This document shows, piece by piece, positions 18,632 to 26,479 of a DNA stretch of 64,000 nucleotides (positions are counted from its first letter, which is position 1; every line of letters starts with the position of its first letter). The translations under genes were made by a program, and so were the position numbers. Origin of the DNA: Erythrobacter longus (GTDB lineage Bacteria; Pseudomonadota; Alphaproteobacteria; Sphingomonadales; Sphingomonadaceae); the NCBI RefSeq assembly GCF_000715015.1, contig NZ_JMIW01000001.1:1178001-1242000 (forward strand), read 5' to 3'. The notes beneath the pieces are model-generated. The model saw only the letters and a list, made by a program, of their open reading frames with translations, searched no databases and had not been told where the DNA came from.

Positions 18632-18883
18632 TTAGGTAAGGTGCTTAGACACCGCAGCCGTCATCTTGAACATGGAGATCTGGTCTTTGCCGATCACCGC
18701 GCCAAGCTTGCCGTCTGGATTGATCTGACGCTTGTCCTTGCTGTCCTGAAGGTTGTTCGCCTTGATGTATTCCCAGACTTTCGAAGTCACTTGAGCACGG
18801 GTCATCGGGCCTTTGCCGATTACCGCTTCAAGATCGCCTGAAAGTGTTACGGGCTTTTGAAGTGCGTTTGTCTTGCCAGCCAT
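18632..18883 (-). CDS. SWIB/MDM2-domain protein
   Basis: An 83-residue protein made almost entirely of one SWIB domain: KPVTLSGDLEAVIGKGPMTR, then VTSKVWEYIKANNLQDSKDKRQI, and GAVIGKDQISMFKMTAAVSKHL. Such stand-alone SWIB proteins occur in chlamydiae and many alphaproteobacteria. A chromatin-like or DNA-topology role has been suggested for the chlamydial fusion forms, but nothing here proves a function. The start ATG follows AGGGAGA. It is followed by the PEBP gene on the same strand beyond an array of 16-base repeats. Confidence 0.88.
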   Translation of the reverse strand: MAGKTNALQKPVTLSGDLEAVIGKGPMTRAQVTSKVWEYIKANNLQDSKDKRQINPDGKLGAVIGKDQISMFKMTAAVSKHLT

Positions 18884-18919
18884 GGTTAGTCTCCCTTGTA
18901 ATTATGGCAGTTCAATCAA

Positions 18920-18967
18920 AATCGAAATTGGTCACAATCGAAATTAGTCCCAATCGCAATCAGTCCA
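18920..18967. repeat. Three tandem 16-base imperfect repeats
   Basis: Units AATCGAAATTGGTCAC, AATCGAAATTAGTCCC and AATCGCAATCAGTCCA stand head to tail at 18920-18935, 18936-18951 and 18952-18967. They run from the intergenic gap into the last codons of the PEBP gene, which encode DENFDLD. Confidence 0.75.
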
Positions 18968-19553
18968 AGTCAAAATTCTCATCGAAATCGGCATCCGCCG
19001 CCTCAACGCCAGTAAATGGCGCATAAAGAACAGCGCAGCCGGTCACAAATCCTTGTATTGCTTTCTTCAGTTCCTCAACGCTAGCCCCCGGCATGAGAGT
19101 GAGCGGCAAGTCTGTGGAGAAAATCTGAAACACATAATGGCGCGTCTCACCAATCGGTGGATCGGGCAACAGCCATTCGGAATTGCCCAGCGCGTTTTTG
19201 CCAGCCCTTGGCGGCACTTCGCCTTCGAGCAATTTGCCCTTCTGCCCCGGCAATCCCCACAGTGCCCATTGGCACGGTGGTACATCGTTATCACTCGACG
19301 CTTCCTCGACAATGATCACGATCTCTTGTGATCCCGGAGGAGGCGCGGTCCATTCCAAAGGCGGGGCAACCGCATCTTCTTCAACAGCGGTAAAGCACGG
19401 ATCAAGCACTTCCCCGTTGCCAAAGGCAGGGCTCCATAACTTAAACCCGCCTTTGCCAAGCGTCTTCCCATCACCAAGGCTTGCTATCGCAAGCCCGGGA
19501 TGGCGCGCTGCTTCAGGTAGAGCATTTGAGAGCCAGTCAGGCAAATCAGGCAT
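18960..19553 (-). CDS. PEBP/YbhB family (Raf kinase inhibitor-like) protein
   Basis: A 197-residue phosphatidylethanolamine-binding-protein-fold protein. Typical pieces are the GGFKLWSPAFGNGEVLDPCFTAVEED segment, VAPPLEWTAPPPGSQEIVIIVEE (binding-pocket strand), the WALWGLP turn replacing the usual HWV loop, and RHYVFQIFSTD. No signal peptide is visible, so it is probably cytoplasmic. The acidic C-terminal tail (about 20 residues) is encoded partly by a tandem repeat. Biological substrate unknown in bacteria. It is divergent from the S41 protease gene across about 246 bases. Confidence 0.85.
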   Translation of the reverse strand: MPDLPDWLSNALPEAARHPGLAIASLGDGKTLGKGGFKLWSPAFGNGEVLDPCFTAVEEDAVAPPLEWTAPPPGSQEIVIIVEEASSDNDVPPCQWALWGLPGQKGKLLEGEVPPRAGKNALGNSEWLLPDPPIGETRHYVFQIFSTDLPLTLMPGASVEELKKAIQGFVTGCAVLYAPFTGVEAADADFDENFDLD

Positions 19554-19799
19554 GATTCTGTCTTTCCATTCCTATGTTGCTAGTCCGAACACGGGGGCAA
19601 AACGAGAGAGGTCTGGGGGATTTGCCCCGGTTTCTGAGGAAAACTCCATAAATTTTACACTCAAAAACCTCCAGTCCCGATCAATTGTCGTGATAGGGGC
19701 GCAAAGACAAGCCTTGCCCGCTGCTTCGATGTATGCATGAATGCTCATCGCTAGGGGTTATTGAAAACACGATTAAGATGCGGGAGCACACCCTTTTTC

Positions 19800-21245
19800 A
19801 TGACATTTGACCTGAATGTAGCTGGGCGAACCGCCCTTTCGGCAACACTTGCATTGGCGCTTGCAGCATGTGGCGGCGGTGGAAGCAGTCCGCCACCGAC
19901 CGCTGGTCCATCCCCATCACCCGCTCCTCCGACAACGGGTGCCTGTTCGGTTGGCAACCAGATTGCGTTTGCTGATGATGTGCTCAATGATTGGTACCTC
20001 TTCCCAGACCTTCTGGACAACACGGTCAACCAAGCGGATTTCACCACAGTCCAATCCTTCCTTGATGCGCGCGTGGCACCCGCACGAGCGCAATCGCGCG
20101 ATGTTGGCTTTACCTTTGCAACCTCGATTGCGGATGAAAATGCGCTGATCAACTCAGGCTCCAGCGCAGGCTTTGGTGTGCGGTTGAGCTTTGATCAGAT
20201 CAACAACCGCCTTTTCATCCTCGAAGCGTTTGAAAATGCCCCCGGATTTGCCGCTGGCATTGACCGAGGCACCCAAATCCTCGCGATTGGTACGAGCTCT
20301 GCCAATCTTCAAACCGTCAGCAGCCTGCTTGCAAGCGGTGGCCCTGGCGCTGTTGTCGATGCACTTGGTCCAACGGAGGCCGGGATCACCCGTGTGCTGC
20401 GTTTTGCGCAGGCCGATGGGACAGTGCTGGAACGCAGCATTGCCAAGGCCGACTTCTCGCTTGATCCGGTGTCGGACCGATATGGCGCGGTCATTATTCA
20501 GGATGGCGGGCGCAACGTCGGATATCTCAATCTGCGCACCTTTATCGTGGGTTCCGCAGCCGACGAGCTGCGCGGTGCATTTCAACTGTTTGCCGCAAAT
20601 AATGTTGACGAGCTTATCATGGACTTTCGCTATAACGGCGGCGGGCTCGTCAGCGTCGCGGAGACGCTGGGCGATTTGATGGGCCGTGACCAGATCGGAT
20701 CGCTGTTCAGCAGCACCGTCCTTCGGCCAGAGCGTGCTGATAACAATGCAACACGCCTGTTCCGAAGCGAACTCAACGCTCTGAAACCTGAGGCCCTCGT
20801 CCTTATAGGCACAGGCAGCACCGCCTCGGCAAGTGAACTGGTGACCAACGCCATGCTTCCTTATGTTGCCTCCAATCGCATCGCATTGGTGGGTTCGGAC
20901 ACTTCAGGCAAACCAGTGGGCCAGTTTGCCTTCGACCTTGACGAATGTGACCTGCGGGTTCGTGCAGTCACTTTCCAGACATTGAACGCCAATAACGAAG
21001 GCGAATATTTCACCGGCCTTGCCAGCGTGATGCCAAACACCTGCCGGGCCAATGACGACTTTACCCGGCCGCTTGGCGATCCGAACGAAGCGTCAATCGC
21101 AACTGCGCTCGACTTTCTCGCGGGGCGCAGCTGTACCGCGATCAGCGGCGTTCAACGCCAGATTGCACAGAGCGCTCCGGCGATGGAAATGATGAAGCCG
21201 AAAGCGCCCACCGCTGCGCAGTATCAAGTGCCCGGACTTTTCTAA
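19800..21245 (+). CDS. S41-family (C-terminal processing-like) peptidase lipoprotein
   Basis: A 481-residue exported protease. The lipobox LAAC puts the lipidated Cys at residue 24, followed by a Gly run and a Ser/Pro linker. A PDZ-like segment includes ENAPGFAAGIDRGTQILAIG. The S41 core carries YNGGGLVSVAETLGDL, the serine loop GSTASASELV and the downstream Lys in DTSGKPVG, so the Ser-Lys dyad is intact. The ATG at 19800 is chosen because it opens directly into a signal sequence; the frame extends to 19761 with a TTG. It is probably anchored to the outer membrane, facing the periplasm or outside. Its Cys-Gly-run N-terminus resembles that of the S8 protease at 12957. Confidence 0.88.
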   Translation: MTFDLNVAGRTALSATLALALAACGGGGSSPPPTAGPSPSPAPPTTGACSVGNQIAFADDVLNDWYLFPDLLDNTVNQADFTTVQSFLDARVAPARAQSRDVGFTFATSIADENALINSGSSAGFGVRLSFDQINNRLFILEAFENAPGFAAGIDRGTQILAIGTSSANLQTVSSLLASGGPGAVVDALGPTEAGITRVLRFAQADGTVLERSIAKADFSLDPVSDRYGAVIIQDGGRNVGYLNLRTFIVGSAADELRGAFQLFAANNVDELIMDFRYNGGGLVSVAETLGDLMGRDQIGSLFSSTVLRPERADNNATRLFRSELNALKPEALVLIGTGSTASASELVTNAMLPYVASNRIALVGSDTSGKPVGQFAFDLDECDLRVRAVTFQTLNANNEGEYFTGLASVMPNTCRANDDFTRPLGDPNEASIATALDFLAGRSCTAISGVQRQIAQSAPAMEMMKPKAPTAAQYQVPGLF

Positions 21246-21291
21246 AGAACTGACCCAAGCCATCCAGTTATGGCGCCATTGGCTGCGATTA

Positions 21292-21750
21292 TCAGGGGAT
21301 CGTCTCCCCTTCGGTAAATAGCTGCGCATCGGTGTGCGCACAGCCAAACAATGTCACCTCGTCCAATTGCAATGTCGCGGTGTAGGGATAGGTGCGATCG
21401 CTCATGCCATCGCTGCATTCCCCCGGTGTCAGCGCGAGGGTGACCGGTGCCCCTGCCCAATCGCCAGAGAAACCAAGGCCGTTATTGCCTGCAAAACGCG
21501 TGAGAGAAAAAGTCTCGCCGTCGATTAGCTCTGGCGTTGAATATTTGGCTTGATAGCCGTCGCCGTGGGGGATGATGGTAAGTGCCCAGAACGGCTCTGT
21601 TCCGCCTACGTCGATGACCTCGGCTTCGTCGATGCCATCGAACGGCTTTGTATCGCGCGATATTTCGCCGGGAGTTTCACTGCATCCAGCAAGCAATGCT
21701 GGCACGAGGACCAAAAGGGCGAAGCGATTGTAAACCAAGGGCCGTATCAT
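21292..21750 (-). CDS. COG3650-like lipoprotein of unknown function
   Basis: A 152-residue lipoprotein: basic start, hydrophobic core, lipobox LLAGC (Cys23), then EVIDVGGTEPFWALTIIPHGDGYQAKYS. The GTEPFW motif and the later TLTPGECSDGMSDRTYPYTA-like region are typical of the COG3650 group, which often accompanies META-type stress lipoproteins. No catalytic residues are evident. It lies downstream of the fasciclin gene on the same strand behind a hairpin, so it may have its own promoter. Confidence 0.75.
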   Translation of the reverse strand: MIRPLVYNRFALLVLVPALLAGCSETPGEISRDTKPFDGIDEAEVIDVGGTEPFWALTIIPHGDGYQAKYSTPELIDGETFSLTRFAGNNGLGFSGDWAGAPVTLALTPGECSDGMSDRTYPYTATLQLDEVTLFGCAHTDAQLFTEGETIP

Positions 21751-21769
21751 GCCGATCCCTTAGCATTGT

Positions 21770-21796
21770 CTGCGGACGGTAGGAAACCGCCCGCAG
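21770..21796 (-). terminator. Hairpin after the fasciclin gene
   Basis: On the minus-strand RNA, CUGCGGGCGGU pairs with ACCGUCCGCAG (one G-U) around a five-base loop, starting 16 bases after the fasciclin stop. No U-run follows, so this is a candidate terminator or a 3'-end stabiliser. Confidence 0.5.
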
Positions 21797-21811
21797 AACA
21801 ACATTATTGGC

Positions 21812-22393
21812 TTAACCTGGCATCAAAACGGTGTCGATCACGTGGATCAGGCCGTTTGACGCTTCGACATTAGTCGCAGTGACGGTCGCGGTTCCGCCTG
21901 TTGCATCGGTGAGCACAACTGCGCCATCAACCAGAGTTGCAGTCAAAGTACCGCCGCCAACGGTGGTGATGGTGTAGCCTGCTTCGCCAGCTTCTTCGAT
22001 CGCAGCGGTCAAGGTGGCTGCATCAACAGCGCCTTCGACGACGTGGTAGGTCAGAATGCTGGTGAGGGTGTCAGTGTCGGTGGTGGTGAGCGTTTCAACG
22101 GTGCCTTCTGGCAGTTTGCCAAACGCATCATTGGTTGGCGCAAACACGGTAAACGGACCTTCGCCGCTAAGGGTTTCGCCAAGATTGGCAGCGGTTACGG
22201 CTGCGACGAGGGTTGAGAAGGTTTCATCGCCTGATGCAACTTCTGGGATAGTGCCAGGAGCAGCGGCTTCTTCTGCCACCATCGTGTCATCGGTCATCGC
22301 GTCTTCGGTCTCCGCTTCCGCGCCGCAAGCTACAAGTGCGAGCGCGCTGACCGCGGTAAAGCCGGTGATGAGGGTTTTCTTCAGCATATTCAT
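21812..22393 (-). CDS. Fasciclin-domain lipoprotein
   Basis: A 193-residue cell-surface protein. A lipobox (LVAC, Cys23) and an acidic linker of about 30 residues are followed by one FAS1 domain from about 58. FAS1 signatures are FTVFAPTNDAFGKLPEGTVE, ILTYHVVEG and, at the end, ASNGLIHVIDTVLMPG. FAS1 proteins mediate adhesion in many organisms; the bacterial role here is unknown. The ATG at 22391-22393 opens the signal sequence and follows GGAAG. The longer frame starting at 22477 is not supported. Confidence 0.9.
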   Translation of the reverse strand: MNMLKKTLITGFTAVSALALVACGAEAETEDAMTDDTMVAEEAAAPGTIPEVASGDETFSTLVAAVTAANLGETLSGEGPFTVFAPTNDAFGKLPEGTVETLTTTDTDTLTSILTYHVVEGAVDAATLTAAIEEAGEAGYTITTVGGGTLTATLVDGAVVLTDATGGTATVTATNVEASNGLIHVIDTVLMPG

Positions 22394-22533
22394 TTCGGGG
22401 GATCTTCCTTCAATTGTTCGGCCCCTTGGGGACCGACTGGGAACTTCGAGAAGCCGCAGGGGTTCTGACGACTTCACTATGTAGTACGCACGAGACTTAG
22501 TGATGGATCCATTTACCTTTGCAGGACTTTCGC

Positions 22534-23760
22534 ATGACCTTCATATCTACCCGCCAAGCGGGCCTTGACCGGCTGCAAGAATTCACGCCTCATGCGGGCA
22601 CTGCCTATGCGCGCTCGCGCAATTTTGACGATGGTACGGTCAAGGACGCGATGCGCGGCAATGTCTCGCAATTGTCGCCCTGGCTGCATGCCGGATTGCT
22701 GAGCGAAAGCGAAGTGATTGCGGCGGCCCTGGCTGAGCATGGTCCCGAAAAGGCAGAAAGTTTTGTCTCCGAAGTGTTCTGGCGGGTCTATTTCAAAGGA
22801 TACCTCGAACAGCGTCCCACCGTCTGGGCAAGCTTTGTCCAGGGGCGCGATGCGGCGCTCGCAAGCGTGGGCGGCAATGCCGGGCTCGCGAAAGCTTACG
22901 CCGAAGCGACGCAGGGGCGCACCGGCATCGAAGCGTTTGATCATTGGGCGCGCGAACTTGTTCAAACAGGTTACCTTCACAACCATGCCCGCATGTGGTT
23001 TGCGAGCATCTGGATATTCACACTCAAGCTTGACTGGCAGCTTGGGGCCGATTTCTTTTTGCGCCACCTTGTCGATGGCGATGCGGCCTCGAACACGCTG
23101 TCGTGGCGCTGGACCTGCGGGCTTCACACCAAGGGCAAGACCTATCTGGCGCGCGCCGACAATATCGAGCGCTACACCCAAAGGCATCCGCAAGGCCCGC
23201 TCGCCGCCCAAGGCCTGGCCGAAGAAGCAGAGCCGCTTGAAGAGGCGCAGGAACATTCCCGCGCCATGCCCGACCTGCCCCTCCCAGAGCTGGGCGATGA
23301 ACCTTTTGCCCTGCTCCTCCATGACGAGCGGGCAAGCCACGTCCCGCTCAGCCTTTCCGCAAAGCCTTCGCTTGTCATTGCCGCTGCCCGGCCAGAGGCA
23401 AGGTCACCCAGTGAGATCGGCAAGCTTGCGCAAGACTTCGCTCATCATGCGGTCACTCAAGGGGCCAAGGCGGCTGGCAAAGCCTTCAGTTGCAACACCG
23501 CCGAATGGGCCGCTGACACCAGCCTTGCCGATATCCTTGCCGATGCAGGGATCGAAAATGTGGCAACGCCTTACCTTCCCACCGGATGGACCCGCGATGC
23601 GCTTTGGGGCGAGCTTTCCACCTTGGAACGCCACGGTGAGCTTACCCAGCTGGTCAGCGATCTCGACCGGGCGACCTGGCCCCACGCAAGGGCCGGGTTT
23701 TTCCGCGTCAAGAAAGCCATTCCCGACATTCTGGCCGAGCTAGGCATCACGGGCGGTTAG
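22534..23760 (+). CDS. Photolyase/cryptochrome FAD-domain protein lacking the usual N-terminal domain
   Basis: A 408-residue protein whose first 215 residues read as the helical FAD-binding domain of photolyases: LSPWLHAG (48-54), SEVFWRVYFKGYLE (79-92), TGYLHNHARMWFASIW (145-160), LDWQLGADFF, LVDGDAASNTLSWRW (179-193), with Trp83, Trp168, Trp191 and Trp193 at electron-transfer-type positions. The N-terminal Rossmann antenna domain normally ahead of this is absent. Instead about 150 residues follow (256-408) that alternate strand-like and helix-like segments and could be the Rossmann domain moved to the C-terminus. The ATG at 22534 follows AGGAC. Light-driven repair or signalling is plausible, unproven. 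Confidence 0.8.
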   Translation: MTFISTRQAGLDRLQEFTPHAGTAYARSRNFDDGTVKDAMRGNVSQLSPWLHAGLLSESEVIAAALAEHGPEKAESFVSEVFWRVYFKGYLEQRPTVWASFVQGRDAALASVGGNAGLAKAYAEATQGRTGIEAFDHWARELVQTGYLHNHARMWFASIWIFTLKLDWQLGADFFLRHLVDGDAASNTLSWRWTCGLHTKGKTYLARADNIERYTQRHPQGPLAAQGLAEEAEPLEEAQEHSRAMPDLPLPELGDEPFALLLHDERASHVPLSLSAKPSLVIAAARPEARSPSEIGKLAQDFAHHAVTQGAKAAGKAFSCNTAEWAADTSLADILADAGIENVATPYLPTGWTRDALWGELSTLERHGELTQLVSDLDRATWPHARAGFFRVKKAIPDILAELGITGG

Positions 23761-23779
23761 GCCCCAAGCCGCGGGTTGA

Positions 23780-24124
23780 TCACATCACCTTGTCGGGGCG
23801 AGGCTCGTGCTTGTGGCGCTCTTCCTTGCCGAACAACCGCTCAAGCCGCTGGGCCAGAGTGTTGGCAGCCTTGCGTGCCGCATCATCGACCTTGTCCGCT
23901 TTACCGGTGACACCAATCGGGCGACCACCGCGCGGACGCGCTTCGATTGTGCAATGCTTGTCATCAGCGCCATGTTTGGAGCCGTTGACGTCGCTCACAT
24001 GCACCTCAACGCGGGTAAGGCGTTCTTCGAAGCGGGAGAGCTTCTCTCGCACCATCTCTTCAATTCGCTCCGCCACATTGGCGGTGCCCATGACGGAACT
24101 GTCGGAATTGAATTGAAATTGCAT
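23780..24124 (-). CDS. hpf: Short HPF/RaiA ribosome-associated factor
   Basis: A 114-residue protein with the beta-alpha-beta-beta-beta-alpha layout of hibernation-promoting factors: FQFNSDSSVMGTANVAERIEE, VREKLSRFEERLTRVEVHVSD, DDKHCTIEARPRGGRPIGV and KVDDAARKAANTLAQRLERLFGK. It lacks the long-HPF C-terminal domain. Such proteins bind the 30S decoding centre in stationary phase or modulate dimerisation of 70S. It has a strong ribosome-binding site (AGAGGAG, eight bases before the ATG) and a 315-base upstream gap holding a palindrome that might regulate it. It is convergent with the photolyase-like gene. Confidence 0.85.
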   Translation of the reverse strand: MQFQFNSDSSVMGTANVAERIEEMVREKLSRFEERLTRVEVHVSDVNGSKHGADDKHCTIEARPRGGRPIGVTGKADKVDDAARKAANTLAQRLERLFGKEERHKHEPRPDKVM

Positions 24125-24439
24125 ATTTGCATCTCCTCTTTTGATAGCACCTTATGTGCACTTCAAATGTGGTGATTAAGGGGCGGGATTTGAAGTGTTG
24201 TATCCTAGAGATTGATACTTAGGCGATACGCTGCCTAGCGTAAGCTTTGGACCGGGCCATCCGATGGTTCGTGAGGGGCGATCACACCCCGCTATGAGAC
24301 ACATGTGTCTCATAGCCTACACCTGTAGTCGTCATAACATTCTGAAATTGCTCGATTTCCCTTGTTAACCCTATGAGACACATTGGCGCGAGAGCCGGAA
24401 ACCTGTCCATTTTACCCATGCAGTCTCACCCGTGCTGTT
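24125..24439. other. Upstream region of hpf, no gene
   Basis: This 315-base gap holds the hpf leader. It contains a perfect 26-base palindrome at 24291-24316 and a third copy of the CTATGAGACACAT arm at 24371-24383. I find no open frame with coding character. The spacing from palindrome to hpf start is about 170 bases, so a promoter between them is expected but I cannot point to -35/-10 boxes with confidence. Confidence 0.6.
24291..24316. promoter_or_regulatory. Perfect 26-base palindrome plus a nearby extra half-site (operator candidate)
   Basis: The left arm GCTATGAGACACA is followed directly by its exact complement TGTGTCTCATAGC. The arm recurs as CTATGAGACACAT at 24371-24383, 55 bases to the right of the palindrome. 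Symmetry, lack of a loop and the repeated half-site look like binding sites for a dimeric regulator rather than a terminator. Confidence 0.6.
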
Positions 24440-24967
24440 TCATCCATCCGGGGGCCACTCGTCACTCCACCGCTCCAGACCGAGCTCGATCCGCCGTAAA
24501 AGGCTCTCGAATTCGCTACGGGTTCCGTCGGGTCGATAGGCGGAAGCGGGGTGCGATTGCGGAATGTAACTGGGCCGCGCCTGCTCGCGCAGGGCCAGCA
24601 ACGCAACCGTCAACCGCTCATCATATTTGCGCGATGTATGGATCAGCTCGCCTTTGTAAAAATGCGGGACTTCGACCCCGTTCAGCGCCCGGTCCAGCGC
24701 CGCATCAGCAAGCGCATCCATCCCGCACGAAAACGCAGCATCCCATGCAAGATCAAACGCCTCCCCCCTAAGATCAGCCCGCAATCGGTACGCCGACGAA
24801 CGCCCAACCCCCACCATCCGCGCCGCGTCCGCGACACTATGGGTGGATGCAAGGGCGCGCAAAAAGGCGGTCTGCACATCAGGCGTCCAGCGCCTGCGCT
24901 CAGGTTCGATAATCGCCTGCGCTTGGTTTTGAGTAAGGTCGGTGCGGTTCGAAGATGTCTGTGTCAT
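24440..24967 (-). CDS. HTH-containing protein of unknown function
   Basis: A 175-residue protein. Residues about 25-70 (WTPDVQTAFLRALASTHSVADAARMVGVGRSSAYRLRADL) form a clear helix-turn-helix of the kind found in phage terminase small subunits and transposon-type regulators, with the recognition-helix pattern ARMVGVGRSSAYRLR. The remainder is helical and includes DAALDRALNGVEVPHFYKGE and a Lys/Arg patch (SRKYDERLTVALLALREQ). I do not recognise a full-length family beyond similar short proteins that are common in sphingomonads. The start ATG has only a weak ribosome-binding site. It could be the ligand of the nearby palindrome. Confidence 0.7.
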   Translation of the reverse strand: MTQTSSNRTDLTQNQAQAIIEPERRRWTPDVQTAFLRALASTHSVADAARMVGVGRSSAYRLRADLRGEAFDLAWDAAFSCGMDALADAALDRALNGVEVPHFYKGELIHTSRKYDERLTVALLALREQARPSYIPQSHPASAYRPDGTRSEFESLLRRIELGLERWSDEWPPDG

Positions 24968-25017
24968 CCGCGATTATAAGGCAGATTTTCGTAAAGTAGG
25001 AAAGTTTGGCGGCCACC

Positions 25018-25087
25018 AGTGCACCCGCTCATTTCCCCAGCTCAGTACACCCGCTCAGTTCCCCAGCTCAGTGCACCAGCTCAATCC
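25018..25087. repeat. 26-base tandem repeat, about 2.7 copies
   Basis: Copies start at 25018 (AGTGCACCCGCTCATTTCCC...), 25044 (AGTACACCCGCTCAGTTCCC...) and 25070 (AGTGCACCAGCTCAATCC, partial). They lie just beyond the stop codon of the leftward glycine-rich gene, touching its last codon. Confidence 0.8.
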
Positions 25088-26052
25088 TTCAACCCAAACG
25101 CCTCATGATCGATGACATCCAAATTCGCCAGTTGCTGAACGGCGATATTGACCATTTCAGAGGGTTGCCCCTCAGCCTTGGTCGCGATTCTTTGGATCGA
25201 GGTATCAATCGCCTCTGACATCGGCGATGGCACGCGTACAGTCGCCAGAATGTTGTTGATCTCGGTGCTGCTAAGCCCTGCGACCTCGTTCAAGGTTGAG
25301 CGCATTTCGATCAGCGGGTTCACCAGATCACGCACCGGCTCATCCGGGTCGACGCGGTGGTGGTCAAATTCCTTGCCAAAAGCGGCGTTGATTTCGTTCA
25401 AGGAACCGGCAAGCTCGCCCACAAAATGCTGTTTTGCGTTTTGCACGTGATACAGATCGCGCAGGTGGAGTTCGGTCCAGCTTTTGTCCTTGGCTTTTGC
25501 CGCCGCGCGCGCATGGTCGATAATGTCGGTTTCCGCCGTCGAAAGCCGCTCAATCTCTGCGACCGCCTGCATGAAGCTTGTGACAGGGGCGGGAAGGTCG
25601 CCGGGAAGCGCAAGTTTGCGGGTGGGCACGGCTGGCACGTGCTTTTTATAGTCGCTGATCTTGGGATCAATTCCGCCGATCATGGTCGCAAGGCCAGCGC
25701 CTATGAGCACACTGCCACCTGCCGCGAGGATCGCGCCGATGGTGGATGTGGAGGCATTGGCCGCAGTGCCAGCCGCCGTCGCCGGCAAATTGGCCGCCAC
25801 CGCAACCGCCCCGACAATTCCAACGGCAATCACACTAACGCCGGATGTGACCATGGAATGGCCGACACCGATCTTCTTCCAGTCAATCGCAATCGCGCCT
25901 TCTTTCGACAAAGCAAAATCGGGAAGCTCAGGCGTGTCGACGCCTGCTTCGGCCGGACGCGCATTGTCGGCACCGCTGCATGAGAACCAAGGGTTAGCGG
26001 GCCCGGGCAAGGTCTCTAAGGGATCACCGCCAAGCGGTCCTCTCCAGGGCAT
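25081..26052 (-). CDS. Orphan protein with a paired glycine-rich hydrophobic segment
   Basis: A 323-residue protein. After a Pro/Gly-rich N-terminus (to about 35) and an acidic stretch, two hydrophobic segments rich in Gly and Ala span about 65-90 (MVTSGVSVIAVGIVGAVAVA) and 100-125 (TIGAILAAGGSVLIGAGLAT). The remaining 190 residues are polar and helical with many Glu, Lys and Asp, ending FGLKD. The layout resembles a membrane-inserting hairpin with a cytoplasmic coiled domain, but no family is recognised. The ATG at 26050-26052 follows AAGGAG by five bases; a GTG two codons earlier overlaps that site and is not used. Neighbouring repeats hint at a variable region. Confidence 0.65.
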   Translation of the reverse strand: MPWRGPLGGDPLETLPGPANPWFSCSGADNARPAEAGVDTPELPDFALSKEGAIAIDWKKIGVGHSMVTSGVSVIAVGIVGAVAVAANLPATAAGTAANASTSTIGAILAAGGSVLIGAGLATMIGGIDPKISDYKKHVPAVPTRKLALPGDLPAPVTSFMQAVAEIERLSTAETDIIDHARAAAKAKDKSWTELHLRDLYHVQNAKQHFVGELAGSLNEINAAFGKEFDHHRVDPDEPVRDLVNPLIEMRSTLNEVAGLSSTEINNILATVRVPSPMSEAIDTSIQRIATKAEGQPSEMVNIAVQQLANLDVIDHEAFGLKD

Positions 26053-26479
26053 GTTCACTCCTTAAGCGCAAGGGCTTTGTTCAAATTGAGCAGCATTGCC
26101 AAACAGGCAGTGCTGTCAAAAGGACAGTCAAAAGGACAGTGCGAGCGATGCAATCGTGATTGAGTTATCACTTGAGCGATTGCTTGTTTAACCGGTCGCG
26201 CTGTCTATCATTTATTGGAAGTTTATTGTGCACTTGCGAATAACACTGTGCAGTTGGTCACACTATTTGTGAGCAATTGTAACATGATCGGTAAGCGCGC
26301 TTTGGCCCGCCCGCCTTTTACCCCCTGAACAGAAAGCCGAGCGCGGGCTCCCCATTGAAATCGTGAGGATACAAGCAACCATGCAGGCCGGGGTGGTTCA
26401 ATTTACAAACCTTGTTAGGGTCAGGAGCCAAGAATTCTAACAAGCAAGAGTTTTTGGGCGTGCAAAGGAAAGCCAAGCT
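26053..26479. other. 427-base intergenic region between divergent genes
   Basis: No coding frame is convincing here. It contains a short direct repeat of CAAAAGGACAGT near 26117-26140, several TTG/CAA-rich AT stretches near 26205-26290, and must hold the promoters of both the leftward glycine-rich gene and the rightward lipocalin gene. I see no tRNA-like or terminator-like fold. Confidence 0.5.

Noticed and set aside
26053..26479. A small RNA or tRNA in the 427-base gap
   Set aside because: I see no cloverleaf, no GTTC-type T-loop and no terminator-like hairpin; AT content alone is not enough.
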